A stretch of 43,751 bases of DNA from Planosporangium flavigriseum (GTDB lineage Bacteria; Actinomycetota; Actinomycetes; Mycobacteriales; Micromonosporaceae). Location: NCBI RefSeq assembly GCF_011947225.1, contig NZ_JAATVW010000030.1:1-43751 (forward strand). Reading direction: 5' to 3'. Below, one piece after another: positions 8,233 through 21,400 of this stretch. The stretch's first letter is position 1. Every line of letters starts with the position of its first letter. A program made the translations under genes and the position numbers. A model generated the notes under the pieces. That model was not told where the DNA came from. It saw only the letters and a list, made by a program, of their open reading frames with translations, and searched no databases.

Positions 8233-9201
8233 TCAGCCACGAGCGCGTGGGTGGGCCGTCGCGTACACCTCGCGCAGCCGCTCCACCGTTACCAGCGTGT
8301 ACACCTGCGTTGTCGTCACCGAGGCGTGCCCTAGCAGCTCCTGGACCACCCGGATGTCCGCGCCGCCGTCGAGCAGGTGGGTGGCGTAAGAGTGGCGCAG
8401 CGTGTGCGGCGACACCCCGCGGTCGCCGTCGACCGGCAGCCCGGCGGCGACAGCGGCCTGGCGCAGGATCGTCCACGCGCTCTGCCTGGACAGCCGTCCA
8501 CCCCGGGCGTTCACGAACACCGCAGGGCTCCCCCGCCCGGCGGCGAGCAGCCCCGGCCGCGCCCGGACGAGGTAGGCCTCGAGGGCCTCGCGGGCGTACC
8601 CGCCGACCGGAACCAGGCGCTGCTTGCCACCCTTGCCGTGCAGCAGCACCGTGCCCTCGCGGAGGTCCAGGTCGTCGACGGCACAGCCGACGGCCTCCGA
8701 GATGCGCGCGCCGGTGGAGTAAAGAAACTCCAGCAGCGCCCGGTTACGCAGGGCTAGGGGTTCGTCGAGGCCGGCGCCGGCGGCGGCCAGCAACTGCTCG
8801 ATCTGCGTGACATCGAGGGCCTTGGGCAGCCGCTTCGGCAGCGTCGGCGGCTTGACCTCCCGCGCCGGGTCATGCGTGGTCAACCCCTCCCGGACGGCGA
8901 ACCGGTGCAGCCCACGGACCGCACTGGCGGCGCGCGCCGCGGACGCCGCCGACAGCGGCGGATGGTCGTCGCTACCGGTGCGCAGCGTGGCCAGGTGCCC
9001 GGCGATCTCCGAGGGCCCGACCGCGGCGAGGTCGGACACCCCCGCCGCGGTGAGCACCTCCAGGTAGCGATCAAGATCACGACGGTACGAGCTGAGCGTG
9101 TTCGCGGCCAGCCCCCGCTCGACCGTCAGGTGATCAAGATAGGTTCGCAGTACCCGCCGGAGAGCCGGTCCGGGTTCGTTGTTCGGCGCCGGGCTGTTCA
9201 G
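8233..9201 (-). CDS. xerD: Tyrosine recombinase XerD, probable CTG start
   Basis: A 322-residue site-specific recombinase for chromosome dimer resolution. The catalytic set is visible: TGARISE (Arg), HGKGGKQRL (Lys), [12 protein letters not shown] (His-x-x-Arg), LLGHAS and the final QVYT tyrosine. Starting at the first ATG/GTG/TTG (GTG, 9057) would remove the first part of the core-binding domain. The same frame is open upstream and encodes [20 protein letters not shown], a textbook XerD N-terminus. No ATG, GTG or TTG occurs there; the best start is CTG at 9201, with GAGGTG five nt before it and a CTGA overlap with the ald stop. The start is inferred; the upstream coding stretch is clear. Confidence 0.9.
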   Translation of the reverse strand: MNSPAPNNEPGPALRRVLRTYLDHLTVERGLAANTLSSYRRDLDRYLEVLTAAGVSDLAAVGPSEIAGHLATLRTGSDDHPPLSAASAARAASAVRGLHRFAVREGLTTHDPAREVKPPTLPKRLPKALDVTQIEQLLAAAGAGLDEPLALRNRALLEFLYSTGARISEAVGCAVDDLDLREGTVLLHGKGGKQRLVPVGGYAREALEAYLVRARPGLLAAGRGSPAVFVNARGGRLSRQSAWTILRQAAVAAGLPVDGDRGVSPHTLRHSYATHLLDGGADIRVVQELLGHASVTTTQVYTLVTVERLREVYATAHPRARG

Positions 9202-10313
9202 GCGAGCACCTCGGCGACCGGCAGGTGGCTCAAGCCGTGGACGTCGGCCACCGGGCCGTACGTGACCTGGCCGGCATGCGTGTTCAGCCCCGCTGCCAGG
9301 GCCGGGTCGACGCGCAGCGCGTCCCGCCAGCCGCGGTTGGCCAGCTCCACCGCGTACGGGAGGGTGACGTTCGTCAGCGCGTACGTGGAGGTGTGCGGCA
9401 CCGCGCCGGGCATGTTGGCCACGCAGTAGAAGACCGAGTTGTGCACCTGGTACACCGGGTCGGCGTGCGTGGTGGGGCGCGAGTCCTCGAAGCAGCCGCC
9501 CTGGTCGATGGCGATGTCGACCAGCACGCTGCCCGGCTTCATCCGCTTGACCAGGTCGTTGGAGACCAGCATGGGCGCCTTCGCGCCCGGCACCAGAACC
9601 GCGCCGATGACCAGGTCAGCGTCGATCACGGCCTTCTCGATCTCGTACGCGTTCGACGCGACCGTCTGCAGGTGGCCCCGGTAGATGGCGTCCGCGGCGC
9701 GCAGCCGGGAGATGTTCTTGTCCAGCAGCAACACCTCGGCCTGCATGCCCAGGGCGATTGAAGCGGCGTTCATGCCGGAGACCCCGGCGCCGATGACGGC
9801 GACCTTCGCCGCGTAGACACCGGACACGCCGCCCATCAGGACGCCACGGCCACCGCCCTGGCGCATCAGGTGGTACGCGCCGACCTGCGGCGCGAGCCGG
9901 CCGGCGACCTCCGACATCGGCGCGAGCAGCGGCAGCGACCGGTCCGGCAGCTCGACGGTCTCGTACGCGATGCCGGTGACGCCGCGGTCCAGCAGCGCGC
10001 GGGTGCAGTCAGCCGACGCGGCCAGGTGCAGGTACGTGAAGAGCACCTGCCCTTCCCGCATGCGGTGGTACTCCTCCGCGATCGGCTCCTTGACCTTGAG
10101 GACCAGCTCGGCGGTCCCCCACACGTCGTCGGCGTCCGCGAGGATGGTCGCGCCGGCAGCGCGGTACTCCTCGTCGGTGATGGACGACCCCAGCCCCGCT
10201 CCGGACTCGACGAAGACGTCGTGACCGTTTCGAACGAACTCGTTCACGCCCGACGGCGTTATCGCTACGCGGTACTCGTGGTTCTTGACCTCGCGCGGGA
10301 TTCCGACCTTCAC
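9198..10313 (-). CDS. ald: Alanine dehydrogenase
   Basis: A 371-residue NAD-dependent enzyme interconverting L-alanine with pyruvate and ammonia. The start [20 protein letters not shown] is diagnostic, with the catalytic-region FTYLHLAAS and the nucleotide-binding segment [23 protein letters not shown] at 10313 is preceded by GAGGGG 9 nt upstream. It appears to be coupled to xerD through a 4-nt CTGA overlap, so the recombinase would follow alanine/redox control of ald. Confidence 0.97.
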   Translation of the reverse strand: MKVGIPREVKNHEYRVAITPSGVNEFVRNGHDVFVESGAGLGSSITDEEYRAAGATILADADDVWGTAELVLKVKEPIAEEYHRMREGQVLFTYLHLAASADCTRALLDRGVTGIAYETVELPDRSLPLLAPMSEVAGRLAPQVGAYHLMRQGGGRGVLMGGVSGVYAAKVAVIGAGVSGMNAASIALGMQAEVLLLDKNISRLRAADAIYRGHLQTVASNAYEIEKAVIDADLVIGAVLVPGAKAPMLVSNDLVKRMKPGSVLVDIAIDQGGCFEDSRPTTHADPVYQVHNSVFYCVANMPGAVPHTSTYALTNVTLPYAVELANRGWRDALRVDPALAAGLNTHAGQVTYGPVADVHGLSHLPVAEVLA

Positions 10314-10456
10314 CGTGTGCGACCCCTCAATCGCTAGGTAGTGGCCCCGTTGCCACCTGCGAGGACGCGGAGCCTCGCCGACGGGAGTCTAGGTCTGAGA
10401 TGCCGATGCGGCATGGATCACACTGGAAACCACTGGACCGCATGGTTAACAGCATG
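10314..10456. promoter_or_regulatory. Upstream region of ald with dyad and direct repeats
   Basis: Between the NUDIX stop and the ald start lie a palindrome ATGCCG-ATG-CGGCAT (10400-10414) and an exact direct repeat CACTGG at 10421-10426 and 10431-10436, one helical turn apart. On the minus strand TAGACT (10391 region) could be a -10 box. These are possible sites for an Lrp/AldR-type regulator; nothing in the window encodes one. Confidence 0.35.
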
Positions 10457-14321
<3,865 letters not shown>

Positions 14322-14343
14322 CGCCCCAGACTCTCGGCGATCA

Positions 14344-15567
14344 TCAGGAGAACTGAACCGGTAGCTCCAGCAGGCCCCGGAACGGCGACGCCGCCGGCAG
14401 CCGGCGCAGCTGCTCGACCGGCACCGCGAGCCGCGGGTCCGGCAATCGGCGCAGCAGTGCCCCGATGCCGATCTGAGCCTCCATCCTCGCCAGCGAGACC
14501 CCGAGGCAGTAGTGGACACCGTGACCGAAGCCGATGTGCGGGCCACGGTCGCGGCAGAGGTCCAGCCGGTCCGGGTCGGCGAAGTGCTCCGGGTCGTGGT
14601 TCGCCGAGTTGATCACCACGCCGACGATCGACCCGCGCGGGATGCGTACGCCCTGGTACTCGATGTCCTCGGTGGCGATCCTGGGGCTGGCCACCGGCAA
14701 CGGGCCGTCGAACCGGAGAAGCTCCTCGATCGCCTGGGGCAGCAGATCCGGCTTGGCGCGCAGAAGTTCGAGCTGGTCAGGGTTGGTCAGCAGGGCCACC
14801 GTCGCATTGCCGAGGAAGTCCGCGGTGGTCTGGTGTCCCGCGAACAGCAGCAGGAACGTGGTGGTGACGAGTTCCGACTCGGCCAGCGTCCCGTCGTGGT
14901 CGCAGGCCTCGATCAGCGCGCTGATCATGTCGTCGGCGGGATTCCCGCGTTTGGCCTGCACGAGGTCGGCAAGGTAATGGTTCAGCCGTAGCTGGGCCTC
15001 CTGCACGGCCGCCCGCTCCTGCTCCGGAGGTCGACGGGACGACCCGGACGTCCTGATCACCTGGGTCCAGTCGAGGACCCGATCGTGGTCGGTCGCCGGG
15101 ATCCCGAGCAGGTCGGAGATCACCATCATCGGTAGCGGGATCGCGAAGTCGCGCATCAGATCGGCCTGGCCCTGCGGGACGATCTTGTCGAGCAGGTCGT
15201 CCACGATCTCCGCCACGCGCGGCCGCAACGCCTCGATCCGGCGGGGCGCGAACGCCTGCGACACGACCCGGCGCAGCCTGGTGTGCTCCGGCGGGTCGGA
15301 GTTGAGCATGTTCTTGTTCAGCCCCTCCGAGTTCGGCCCGAAGATTCGCAGGTAGTGCTGGCCGGGGCCGTAGAGGTCCTTGGACAGCCGGGGGTCGGTC
15401 AGCGCGGCCTTGGCGTCGTCCAGCCTGGTGATCAGGTACTGGTCGAACCGCAGCGAGCTGACCGGGCACACCGGAGCGTCCGTCCGCAGGCGCGCGAAGG
15501 TGGGATAGGGATCGGCGACGAACTCGTCGGTGTAGAGCTCCGACGCGGGTACGGCGCGGTCGGTCAT
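14344..15567 (-). CDS. Cytochrome P450 of the polyketide operon
   Basis: A 407-residue bacterial class I P450. Landmarks are the I-helix LLLFAGHQTTADF, the ExxR of EELLR and the heme loop FGHGVHYCLG with the cysteine near residue 354. There is no membrane anchor; it would need a separate ferredoxin and reductase, which are not in the window. It is the last gene of the polyketide operon and overlaps the ABM monooxygenase gene by 4 nt (ATGA), so it most likely oxidises the aromatic polyketide. The substrate cannot be read from sequence. Confidence 0.93.
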   Translation of the reverse strand: MTDRAVPASELYTDEFVADPYPTFARLRTDAPVCPVSSLRFDQYLITRLDDAKAALTDPRLSKDLYGPGQHYLRIFGPNSEGLNKNMLNSDPPEHTRLRRVVSQAFAPRRIEALRPRVAEIVDDLLDKIVPQGQADLMRDFAIPLPMMVISDLLGIPATDHDRVLDWTQVIRTSGSSRRPPEQERAAVQEAQLRLNHYLADLVQAKRGNPADDMISALIEACDHDGTLAESELVTTTFLLLFAGHQTTADFLGNATVALLTNPDQLELLRAKPDLLPQAIEELLRFDGPLPVASPRIATEDIEYQGVRIPRGSIVGVVINSANHDPEHFADPDRLDLCRDRGPHIGFGHGVHYCLGVSLARMEAQIGIGALLRRLPDPRLAVPVEQLRRLPAASPFRGLLELPVQFS

Positions 15568-15884
15568 CTCGACTCCTCGGGCTCGCTCCGCACGCTGTGC
15601 AGGACCTGGTACGTGTGCCGTTGCGCGGACTCGCGCAGGTCACGGATCACCCGCATCAGATCGTCGCGGTGCCCGCTGTGGCCGAAGGCGTCCAGCCGCT
15701 CGCGGTCCGCCCAGTCGCTGATTATCAGGTAGCTGCGCGGGTCGTCGGCGTCGCGGACCAGGTCCTGGCGCAGGCAGCCGTCCAGCGTGCGGATCTTCTC
15801 CGCCGCCGACAGCCACTCCGATTCGAACCGTTGCTCGCAGCCCTCCCTGGCGCGCATCGCGAGCACCGTGCGGACCCTCGTCAC
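15564..15884 (-). CDS. Small ABM-type monooxygenase
   Basis: A 106-residue protein of the antibiotic biosynthesis monooxygenase (ABM) ferredoxin-like fold, the family of cofactor-free anthrone oxygenases such as ActVA-Orf6 and TcmH. It reads VTRVRTVLAMRAREGCEQRF ... SYLIISDWADRERLDAF and is clearly a paralogue of the first domain of the neighbouring flavoprotein (RARPGCE, RDAGDGRSFVVVTEWAD). The GTG start at 15884 overlaps the flavoprotein stop (GTGA). It may oxidise an anthrone-like intermediate to a quinone; alternatively it acts as a non-catalytic helper. Confidence 0.85.
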   Translation of the reverse strand: MTRVRTVLAMRAREGCEQRFESEWLSAAEKIRTLDGCLRQDLVRDADDPRSYLIISDWADRERLDAFGHSGHRDDLMRVIRDLRESAQRHTYQVLHSVRSEPEESR

Positions 15885-18163
15885 TTCGCACCTCCGAACA
15901 CCAGCTGAAGGTTCTTGCGCAGCGCGTCGGCGTCGAGTGGCTGGCTTCGGAAACCGACATGCCCGTCCGGGCGGATCAGGTACAGGGCGGTGCCGGTGAC
16001 GCCGTAGGCGGCGCGGAACTCGCCCGCGGTGTCGCGTACAACGGGCGGGTTGAGCATCGCCGGCACGCTGGCGTCCGGGCTGGCCAACAGGTACGCGTCG
16101 AGCTCCCCGGACGCCAGCTCGCGGACCTCGGCGCACACCTTCTCCACCGCGGCCACCGCCGCCTCGTCGGCCGAGCCGTCCGCGTAGAGCAGCAGCGTGT
16201 GCCGCGTCCCGCAGGTCAGGTCACGCAGTCGCAGCGGATGTCCGACGCCCCGCCGGTGCAGGCCGCCAGCGTCGGGGGCGCGGTCGCCGGGCTTGGGGGC
16301 GTCGGCGGCCAGGGCATCGGGAGGGGAGACGGACTCGCCGACGAGCGGACTGTCCGAGTAGCTGAGCAGCATGGACATCTCCTGCAGGAACTGGCGCTTC
16401 AGGTCCTCGCGGTCCAGCTCGTCGGTGAAGGCCATCCGCACCGCACGCCCGACGATCTCCTCGCCTTCCGGGCGCCGTTCGGCCTCGTAGCTGTCGAGCA
16501 GCCCGGGCGCGGCGATTCCCCGTACTGCGAGGGCCAGCTTCCACGCCAGGTTCCAGGAATCCTGGATCCCGGTGTTCATGCCCTGGCCGCCCGCGGGTGG
16601 GTGCAGGTGCGCCGCGTCGCCGGCGACGAACACCCGGCCGTCGCGGTACCGGTCCACGATCCCGTGGCTGATCCGGAACACCGACGACCAGCGCAGGTTC
16701 GACGCGCGCGTGCCGGGCGGGGCCAGCTGGTCCAGCGCGGCCTGGACGTCGGCCAGGGTCGGTGCGGCGAGCTCCTCGCTGAACCCGGGCGGGGCCTCCG
16801 CCCCGCCGGTCTGCGCGAAGAACCTGGGCGGCGCCAGCGTCGCGATCCGGTACCGGGACTCACCGCGCAGCGGTACGCACACCAGCATGCCGTCCATCCG
16901 GCCGTCGGTGGAGTGCATGAACCGCAGCAGATGGCCCTCCGGCATGTCCCAGTCCACGTCCACGTCGCCGAGCATGAACAACTGCGGGAACCGGCCCAGC
17001 CCGCCAAGGAACGTCAATCCGAGCAGCTCGCGGACCTTGCTGTGCGCGCCGTCGCAGCCGACCAGGTACTTCGCGCGTACCGTCTCGCCGCCGCCGCCGG
17101 CCGCGCGCGCGAGCGTGGCCAGCACGCCGTCGTCGTCCTGGATGAACGTGACCAGCTCGACCCCTCGCTGCGGGCGCACGCCGAGCGTGGCCAGCCGCTC
17201 GGTGAGGATGCGCTCGGTCTCGTACTGGGGCAGGCCGAGGTGCGCGTACGGCAGCTCGGGCAGCTCCCAGCTCATCCGGTGGGTCTGGACACCGTTGACG
17301 AACACCATGTTGCCGGTCAGCCAGATCCCGGCATCCATGGCGTCCCGGACGATGCCCTGCTCCGCCCAGATCTCCATGGTGCGGCAGTGAATTCCGATCG
17401 CCTTGTCGGCCTGGCCGGGTGGGGTGGTCAGCTTCTCGATCACCCGGCACTCGATGCCGCGCCGGGCCAGCTCGACGGCGGCAGTCAGCCCGGTGGGCCC
17501 CGCGCCGACGATGAGTACATCCGTTGTCGTGTGCACGTCGATCTCCCTGCCCGTACTGGCTTCTCGTGTGGGATGGGTCGCGAGGTGGAAGAGGCGGCGC
17601 CGGAAGTCTGTGCGGAGGAAGGACGCGATCGGCCCGGCCTCCTCCTGCGCATGCGCCGGGTTGTCGATCCAGCGGAAGAACTCCGCTTCGCCGCGCCATT
17701 CGGCGAAGATGTGGAAGATGTCCGAACCGGGCTCGTGCAGCAGGTCCTCGCGCAGGTATCCAGGCACCCCGGCCATCCGTGCCTTGACCTCGGCGTATCC
17801 GCGTGTGAACGCCGCCAGCCTGGCGGCCGGCACGGTGACCGAGACCTCTACGAAGATCCCCGGTGCCTCGTCGCCCGGGTCGCGCATCACCCGGTAGCTG
17901 TCCGGTGCGGGTTCCTCGCACAGCGGACGAACGGCAGCGGCGAAGCGGGCGGCGACCGGCCCGATCTCGTAGTCGCGCAGTGCCGAGTCGTCGGCCCACT
18001 CGGTGACGACGACGAACGAGCGCCCGTCGCCCGCGTCGCGGAGCAGTTGCCGCAGGAGGTTGCCGGCCAGCTCGCCGATCTGCTCGGCGACCGCGCGCCA
18101 CGCGGACTCCACGGCGTGTTCGCACCCCGGGCGCGCGCGTAGCCGGCGCATCGTCCTGATCAC
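15881..18163 (-). CDS. ABM-ABM-FAD aromatic hydroxylase fusion
   Basis: A 760-residue three-part protein. Residues ~1-93 and ~102-197 are two ABM-fold domains. From ~212 there is a class A flavoprotein hydroxylase with VGAGPTG at 219-225, a YLVGCDGAHSKVR NADPH/FAD motif and VFVAGDAAHLHPPAGGQGMN near the FAD ribityl site. The last ~130 residues form the thioredoxin-like tail seen in PHBH/PgaE-type enzymes. It should hydroxylate the polyketide ring using FAD and NAD(P)H, like WhiE ORFVIII. I chose the GTG at 18163 because GGAG lies 5 nt upstream and the ABM domain begins there; an ATG 39 nt upstream is possible. The two fused ABM units are unusual. Confidence 0.9.
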   Translation of the reverse strand: MIRTMRRLRARPGCEHAVESAWRAVAEQIGELAGNLLRQLLRDAGDGRSFVVVTEWADDSALRDYEIGPVAARFAAAVRPLCEEPAPDSYRVMRDPGDEAPGIFVEVSVTVPAARLAAFTRGYAEVKARMAGVPGYLREDLLHEPGSDIFHIFAEWRGEAEFFRWIDNPAHAQEEAGPIASFLRTDFRRRLFHLATHPTREASTGREIDVHTTTDVLIVGAGPTGLTAAVELARRGIECRVIEKLTTPPGQADKAIGIHCRTMEIWAEQGIVRDAMDAGIWLTGNMVFVNGVQTHRMSWELPELPYAHLGLPQYETERILTERLATLGVRPQRGVELVTFIQDDDGVLATLARAAGGGGETVRAKYLVGCDGAHSKVRELLGLTFLGGLGRFPQLFMLGDVDVDWDMPEGHLLRFMHSTDGRMDGMLVCVPLRGESRYRIATLAPPRFFAQTGGAEAPPGFSEELAAPTLADVQAALDQLAPPGTRASNLRWSSVFRISHGIVDRYRDGRVFVAGDAAHLHPPAGGQGMNTGIQDSWNLAWKLALAVRGIAAPGLLDSYEAERRPEGEEIVGRAVRMAFTDELDREDLKRQFLQEMSMLLSYSDSPLVGESVSPPDALAADAPKPGDRAPDAGGLHRRGVGHPLRLRDLTCGTRHTLLLYADGSADEAAVAAVEKVCAEVRELASGELDAYLLASPDASVPAMLNPPVVRDTAGEFRAAYGVTGTALYLIRPDGHVGFRSQPLDADALRKNLQLVFGGAK

Positions 18164-18221
18164 GGCGTCTCCTCGGCCGGCTGCCCGCTGAGACGACCGC
18201 ATCCAGCGCCTCGACCCGTCA

Positions 18222-18887
18222 TCAGTCCGAGGCCCGCCAGCGGTAGAACTCCTTGGCCACCGCGTCCTGGTGGCTCTGCCACTGCGGGCTGTAGTGGCCG
18301 ACGAACGGGCTGAGGTCCGCCATGAGCTGGGCGAAGGCGGGCTTCTCGTGGCTTCGCGTCCGGGCCTCGACGGACGGCAGCGCGCTGTACTCCAACAGGT
18401 GCAGATAGACGTCGTCGAGCGAGTACAACCAACGCCCTCGGACGCCCATCTCGCCCGGCAGCGGCCCGGCGTCGGACTCGGCGAAGAGGCGTGCGATGTC
18501 CGGCTCGGCGCCGGGCCGGAGGCGCTGGACGATGACGGCTTCTTCCGTCACGGCCGATTCCGGCTCCGTGGCCGGAACCCAGCTGTAGAACTCCTTGGCG
18601 ACGGAGTCGGACGGGACCTTCCAGTCCTTCGGGTACGGCGTCACGTACGGCGCTATCTCTTCGGCGATCTGCTGGAACGCGGGCAATCCCCGGGGTCGCT
18701 CCAGCGTCTTCGGATCCACGTTGCGCTCGATCACGTGGATGTACAGGTCGTCCAGTGACAGCAGGGTGCGCCCGATCACGCCGAAATCCTGCGGTCGCGT
18801 CGCCCTGTCGTAACGGCCGAAGACTTCGGCGACCTTGTCCTCACTGCCCGGGACGATGTGACAGACGATCACGCTTCGGAAAGTCAT
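18222..18887 (-). CDS. Two-domain polyketide cyclase (tandem TcmI-like repeat)
   Basis: A 221-residue protein made of two copies of the TcmI-type cyclase fold (about residues 1-108 and 113-221). Both copies keep the family pattern: an N-terminal strand, RTLLSLDDLYIHVIE or RWLYSLDDVYLHLLE, then F.Q...(L/I).P(Y/F)V, and an ending AVAKEFYSW / AVAKEFYRW. It is a relative of the single-domain cyclase next door. ATG has a strong AAGGAG five nt upstream. Its likely job is later-ring cyclisation or chaperoning of the polyketide chain; SchA/CurD-like function is an alternative. Confidence 0.82.
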   Translation of the reverse strand: MTFRSVIVCHIVPGSEDKVAEVFGRYDRATRPQDFGVIGRTLLSLDDLYIHVIERNVDPKTLERPRGLPAFQQIAEEIAPYVTPYPKDWKVPSDSVAKEFYSWVPATEPESAVTEEAVIVQRLRPGAEPDIARLFAESDAGPLPGEMGVRGRWLYSLDDVYLHLLEYSALPSVEARTRSHEKPAFAQLMADLSPFVGHYSPQWQSHQDAVAKEFYRWRASD

Positions 18888-18965
18888 GGCTACTCCTTGG
18901 GTGGCTGCTCGCTACGGCTGGATCACGTTCCGTCGTGGTGCGTTGCTGAGCCTGCATTGACCGCT

Positions 18966-18982
18966 GATCCACGATGTGGATC
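18966..18982. repeat. Hairpin after the TcmI-like cyclase gene
   Basis: GATCCAC-GAT-GTGGATC forms a 7-bp stem with a 3-nt loop two nt beyond the cyclase stop codon, in the 97-nt gap before the two-domain cyclase. It may set mRNA stability or partial termination within the operon. Confidence 0.45.
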
Positions 18983-18984
18983 CC

Positions 18985-19305
18985 TCACGGCTCCCAGCGA
19001 TAGAACTCGGAAGCCATGGCGTCCGCGGGGCTGCGCCAGGTCGCGGGGTCATACGCCTCGATGTACGCCGCGAGCTCCGCATTGATCTGCTGGAACAGGG
19101 CGTCGTCCCGCACCCGCTCGACCGCCGGGCCTACCGGCCTGTCGGCCTCGATGAGATGCATGTAGAGATCGTGAAACCGGAACAGAGTGCGCGATCGGAC
19201 ACCGATGAGGTGGGGCAGCTCGGTGCGGTCGGAGCGGGCGAAGACGTCCGCGACGGCCTGCTCGGCATCGGGCTTCATCCGGGCGACGATCAGGGTTCGG
19301 TGCAT
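18985..19305 (-). CDS. TcmI-family polyketide cyclase
   Basis: A 106-residue single-domain cyclase closely matching the TcmI/WhiE ORFVII family: HRTLIVARMKPDAEQAVADVF, LPHLIGVRSRTLFRFHDLYMHLIEA and the ending AMASEFYRW. These enzymes close the later rings of aromatic polyketides. I used the ATG at 19305 (MHRTLIVARM), preceded by GAGGAA; an in-frame ATG 21 nt upstream lacks family support. It sits between the aromatase/cyclase and the two-domain cyclase, as part of the same operon. Confidence 0.9.
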   Translation of the reverse strand: MHRTLIVARMKPDAEQAVADVFARSDRTELPHLIGVRSRTLFRFHDLYMHLIEADRPVGPAVERVRDDALFQQINAELAAYIEAYDPATWRSPADAMASEFYRWEP

Positions 19306-19381
19306 CTGACTTCCTCTCATGCCCATCGCGATATCCCTGGGGCGCCGTCACGAAGGCCCCAGGGGACAGCGTTCATACCGA

Positions 19382-20108
<727 letters not shown>

Positions 20109-20143
20109 CGGGTAACTCCTTCACTTCAGGTAGGGAAATCTGA

Positions 20144-21400
20144 TCAGCCGGCATCCGGCGGGCGGCGCAGCACGAGGGCGGAGGCGAACCCTCCGAAACC
20201 GCGGGCGATGACCAGTACGTTCGAAAGCGGTAGCCGCCGCGGTTCACCGGTCACAAGGTCGATGTCCTCGTCGACGTCGGCCGGGATGACCGACGGGGTC
20301 GGTGGGAGCGCGCCGTCGCGGATCGCCAGCGCGGCGGTGACAACGTCCAGCGCGGCGCCGCCCGAGTACAGCCGCCCGACTCCCGCCTTCGGCGCGGTCA
20401 CCGGGGCCCGGGCCGCCCGCTCACCCAGCGCGATACGCAACGCCTCGACCTCGGCCCGGTCGGCCGCCCGGACACCGACCGCGTCGGCGACGACCGCGTC
20501 AATGTCCGAAGGGGACAGACCGGCGTCGGCGAGCGCGCCGCCGATGGCCGCGGCCAGCGCGGGCGCGGACGCGGCCCAACCGCCGGCGTCCGCCCGGTCA
20601 TCGGACGGCCCGGCGAAGGCCGTGGCGTAACCCGCTATCTCGGCGAGGACCGGGACACCCCGGTCCCGGGCGCTCGCCCACTCCTCGACGACCATCATCG
20701 CCCCACCCTCGCCCGGCACGTGCCCGGCGGCGTCGCGGGTGAAGGGCCGGTAGGCGCGTTCGGGATCGGCGCCGGTGAACAGGGTGCCGGCCGGTATCTG
20801 GCAGGTCAGCGCGTACGGGCCGATCGGCGCCTCGGTACCGCCGGTGAGCACGGCCCGGGTGCCGCGCCGGATCGCCCGCCGCGCGTGCCCGAGCGCGTCC
20901 AGCCCGCCCGCGCCCTCCGTGCAGATCACGCCGCACGGGCCGCGAAGCTGGTTGGCGATCGACAACTGACCGGTCGAGGCGGCGTAGAACCAGGCGATGG
21001 ACTGGTACGGGCCGACGAACGCGGGCCCCTTCGACCACAGTGCCTGGATCTCCCGCTGCCCGAAGAGGTTGCCGCCGGACGAGGCCGACGTGGTGACCCC
21101 GATCGAGAACCCCTCGTCGCCGGCGTCCGGTAACCCCGCCGCGGCGAGCGCCCGCGAAGCGGCGACCAGAGCGAAGTGCGTCCACCGGTCGGTCTGCGCG
21201 AGGATCCGCTGCTCCACGGCACCGCCCGCGTCGAAGTCGCGGACCTCGCCGGCCAGCCGGGCCGGGTACGCGGACGCGTCGAAATGCGTGATCGGGCCGA
21301 TCGCGCTGCGACCGGCCAGCGTCGCCGTCCAGTACTCCTCGGTGTCACCCCCGGTGGGCGCCACCACGCCGAGCCCGGTAAGAACGGCCCGCCGTGTCAT
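20144..21400 (-). CDS. Chain length factor (KS-beta)
   Basis: A 418-residue ketosynthase-like partner of KS-alpha, setting chain length. It aligns over its length with the neighbouring KS-alpha, but at the active-site cysteine position reads [12 protein letters not shown], so Gly163 stands where KS-alpha has Cys169 and where most CLFs have Gln (EQAGG). Other landmarks: [26 protein letters not shown] and the C-terminal [12 protein letters not shown]. The ATG overlaps the KS-alpha stop by 4 nt (ATGA), the usual coupling for the heterodimer. The Gln-to-Gly change may alter malonyl-ACP decarboxylation. Confidence 0.95.
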   Translation of the reverse strand: MTRRAVLTGLGVVAPTGGDTEEYWTATLAGRSAIGPITHFDASAYPARLAGEVRDFDAGGAVEQRILAQTDRWTHFALVAASRALAAAGLPDAGDEGFSIGVTTSASSGGNLFGQREIQALWSKGPAFVGPYQSIAWFYAASTGQLSIANQLRGPCGVICTEGAGGLDALGHARRAIRRGTRAVLTGGTEAPIGPYALTCQIPAGTLFTGADPERAYRPFTRDAAGHVPGEGGAMMVVEEWASARDRGVPVLAEIAGYATAFAGPSDDRADAGGWAASAPALAAAIGGALADAGLSPSDIDAVVADAVGVRAADRAEVEALRIALGERAARAPVTAPKAGVGRLYSGGAALDVVTAALAIRDGALPPTPSVIPADVDEDIDLVTGEPRRLPLSNVLVIARGFGGFASALVLRRPPDAG

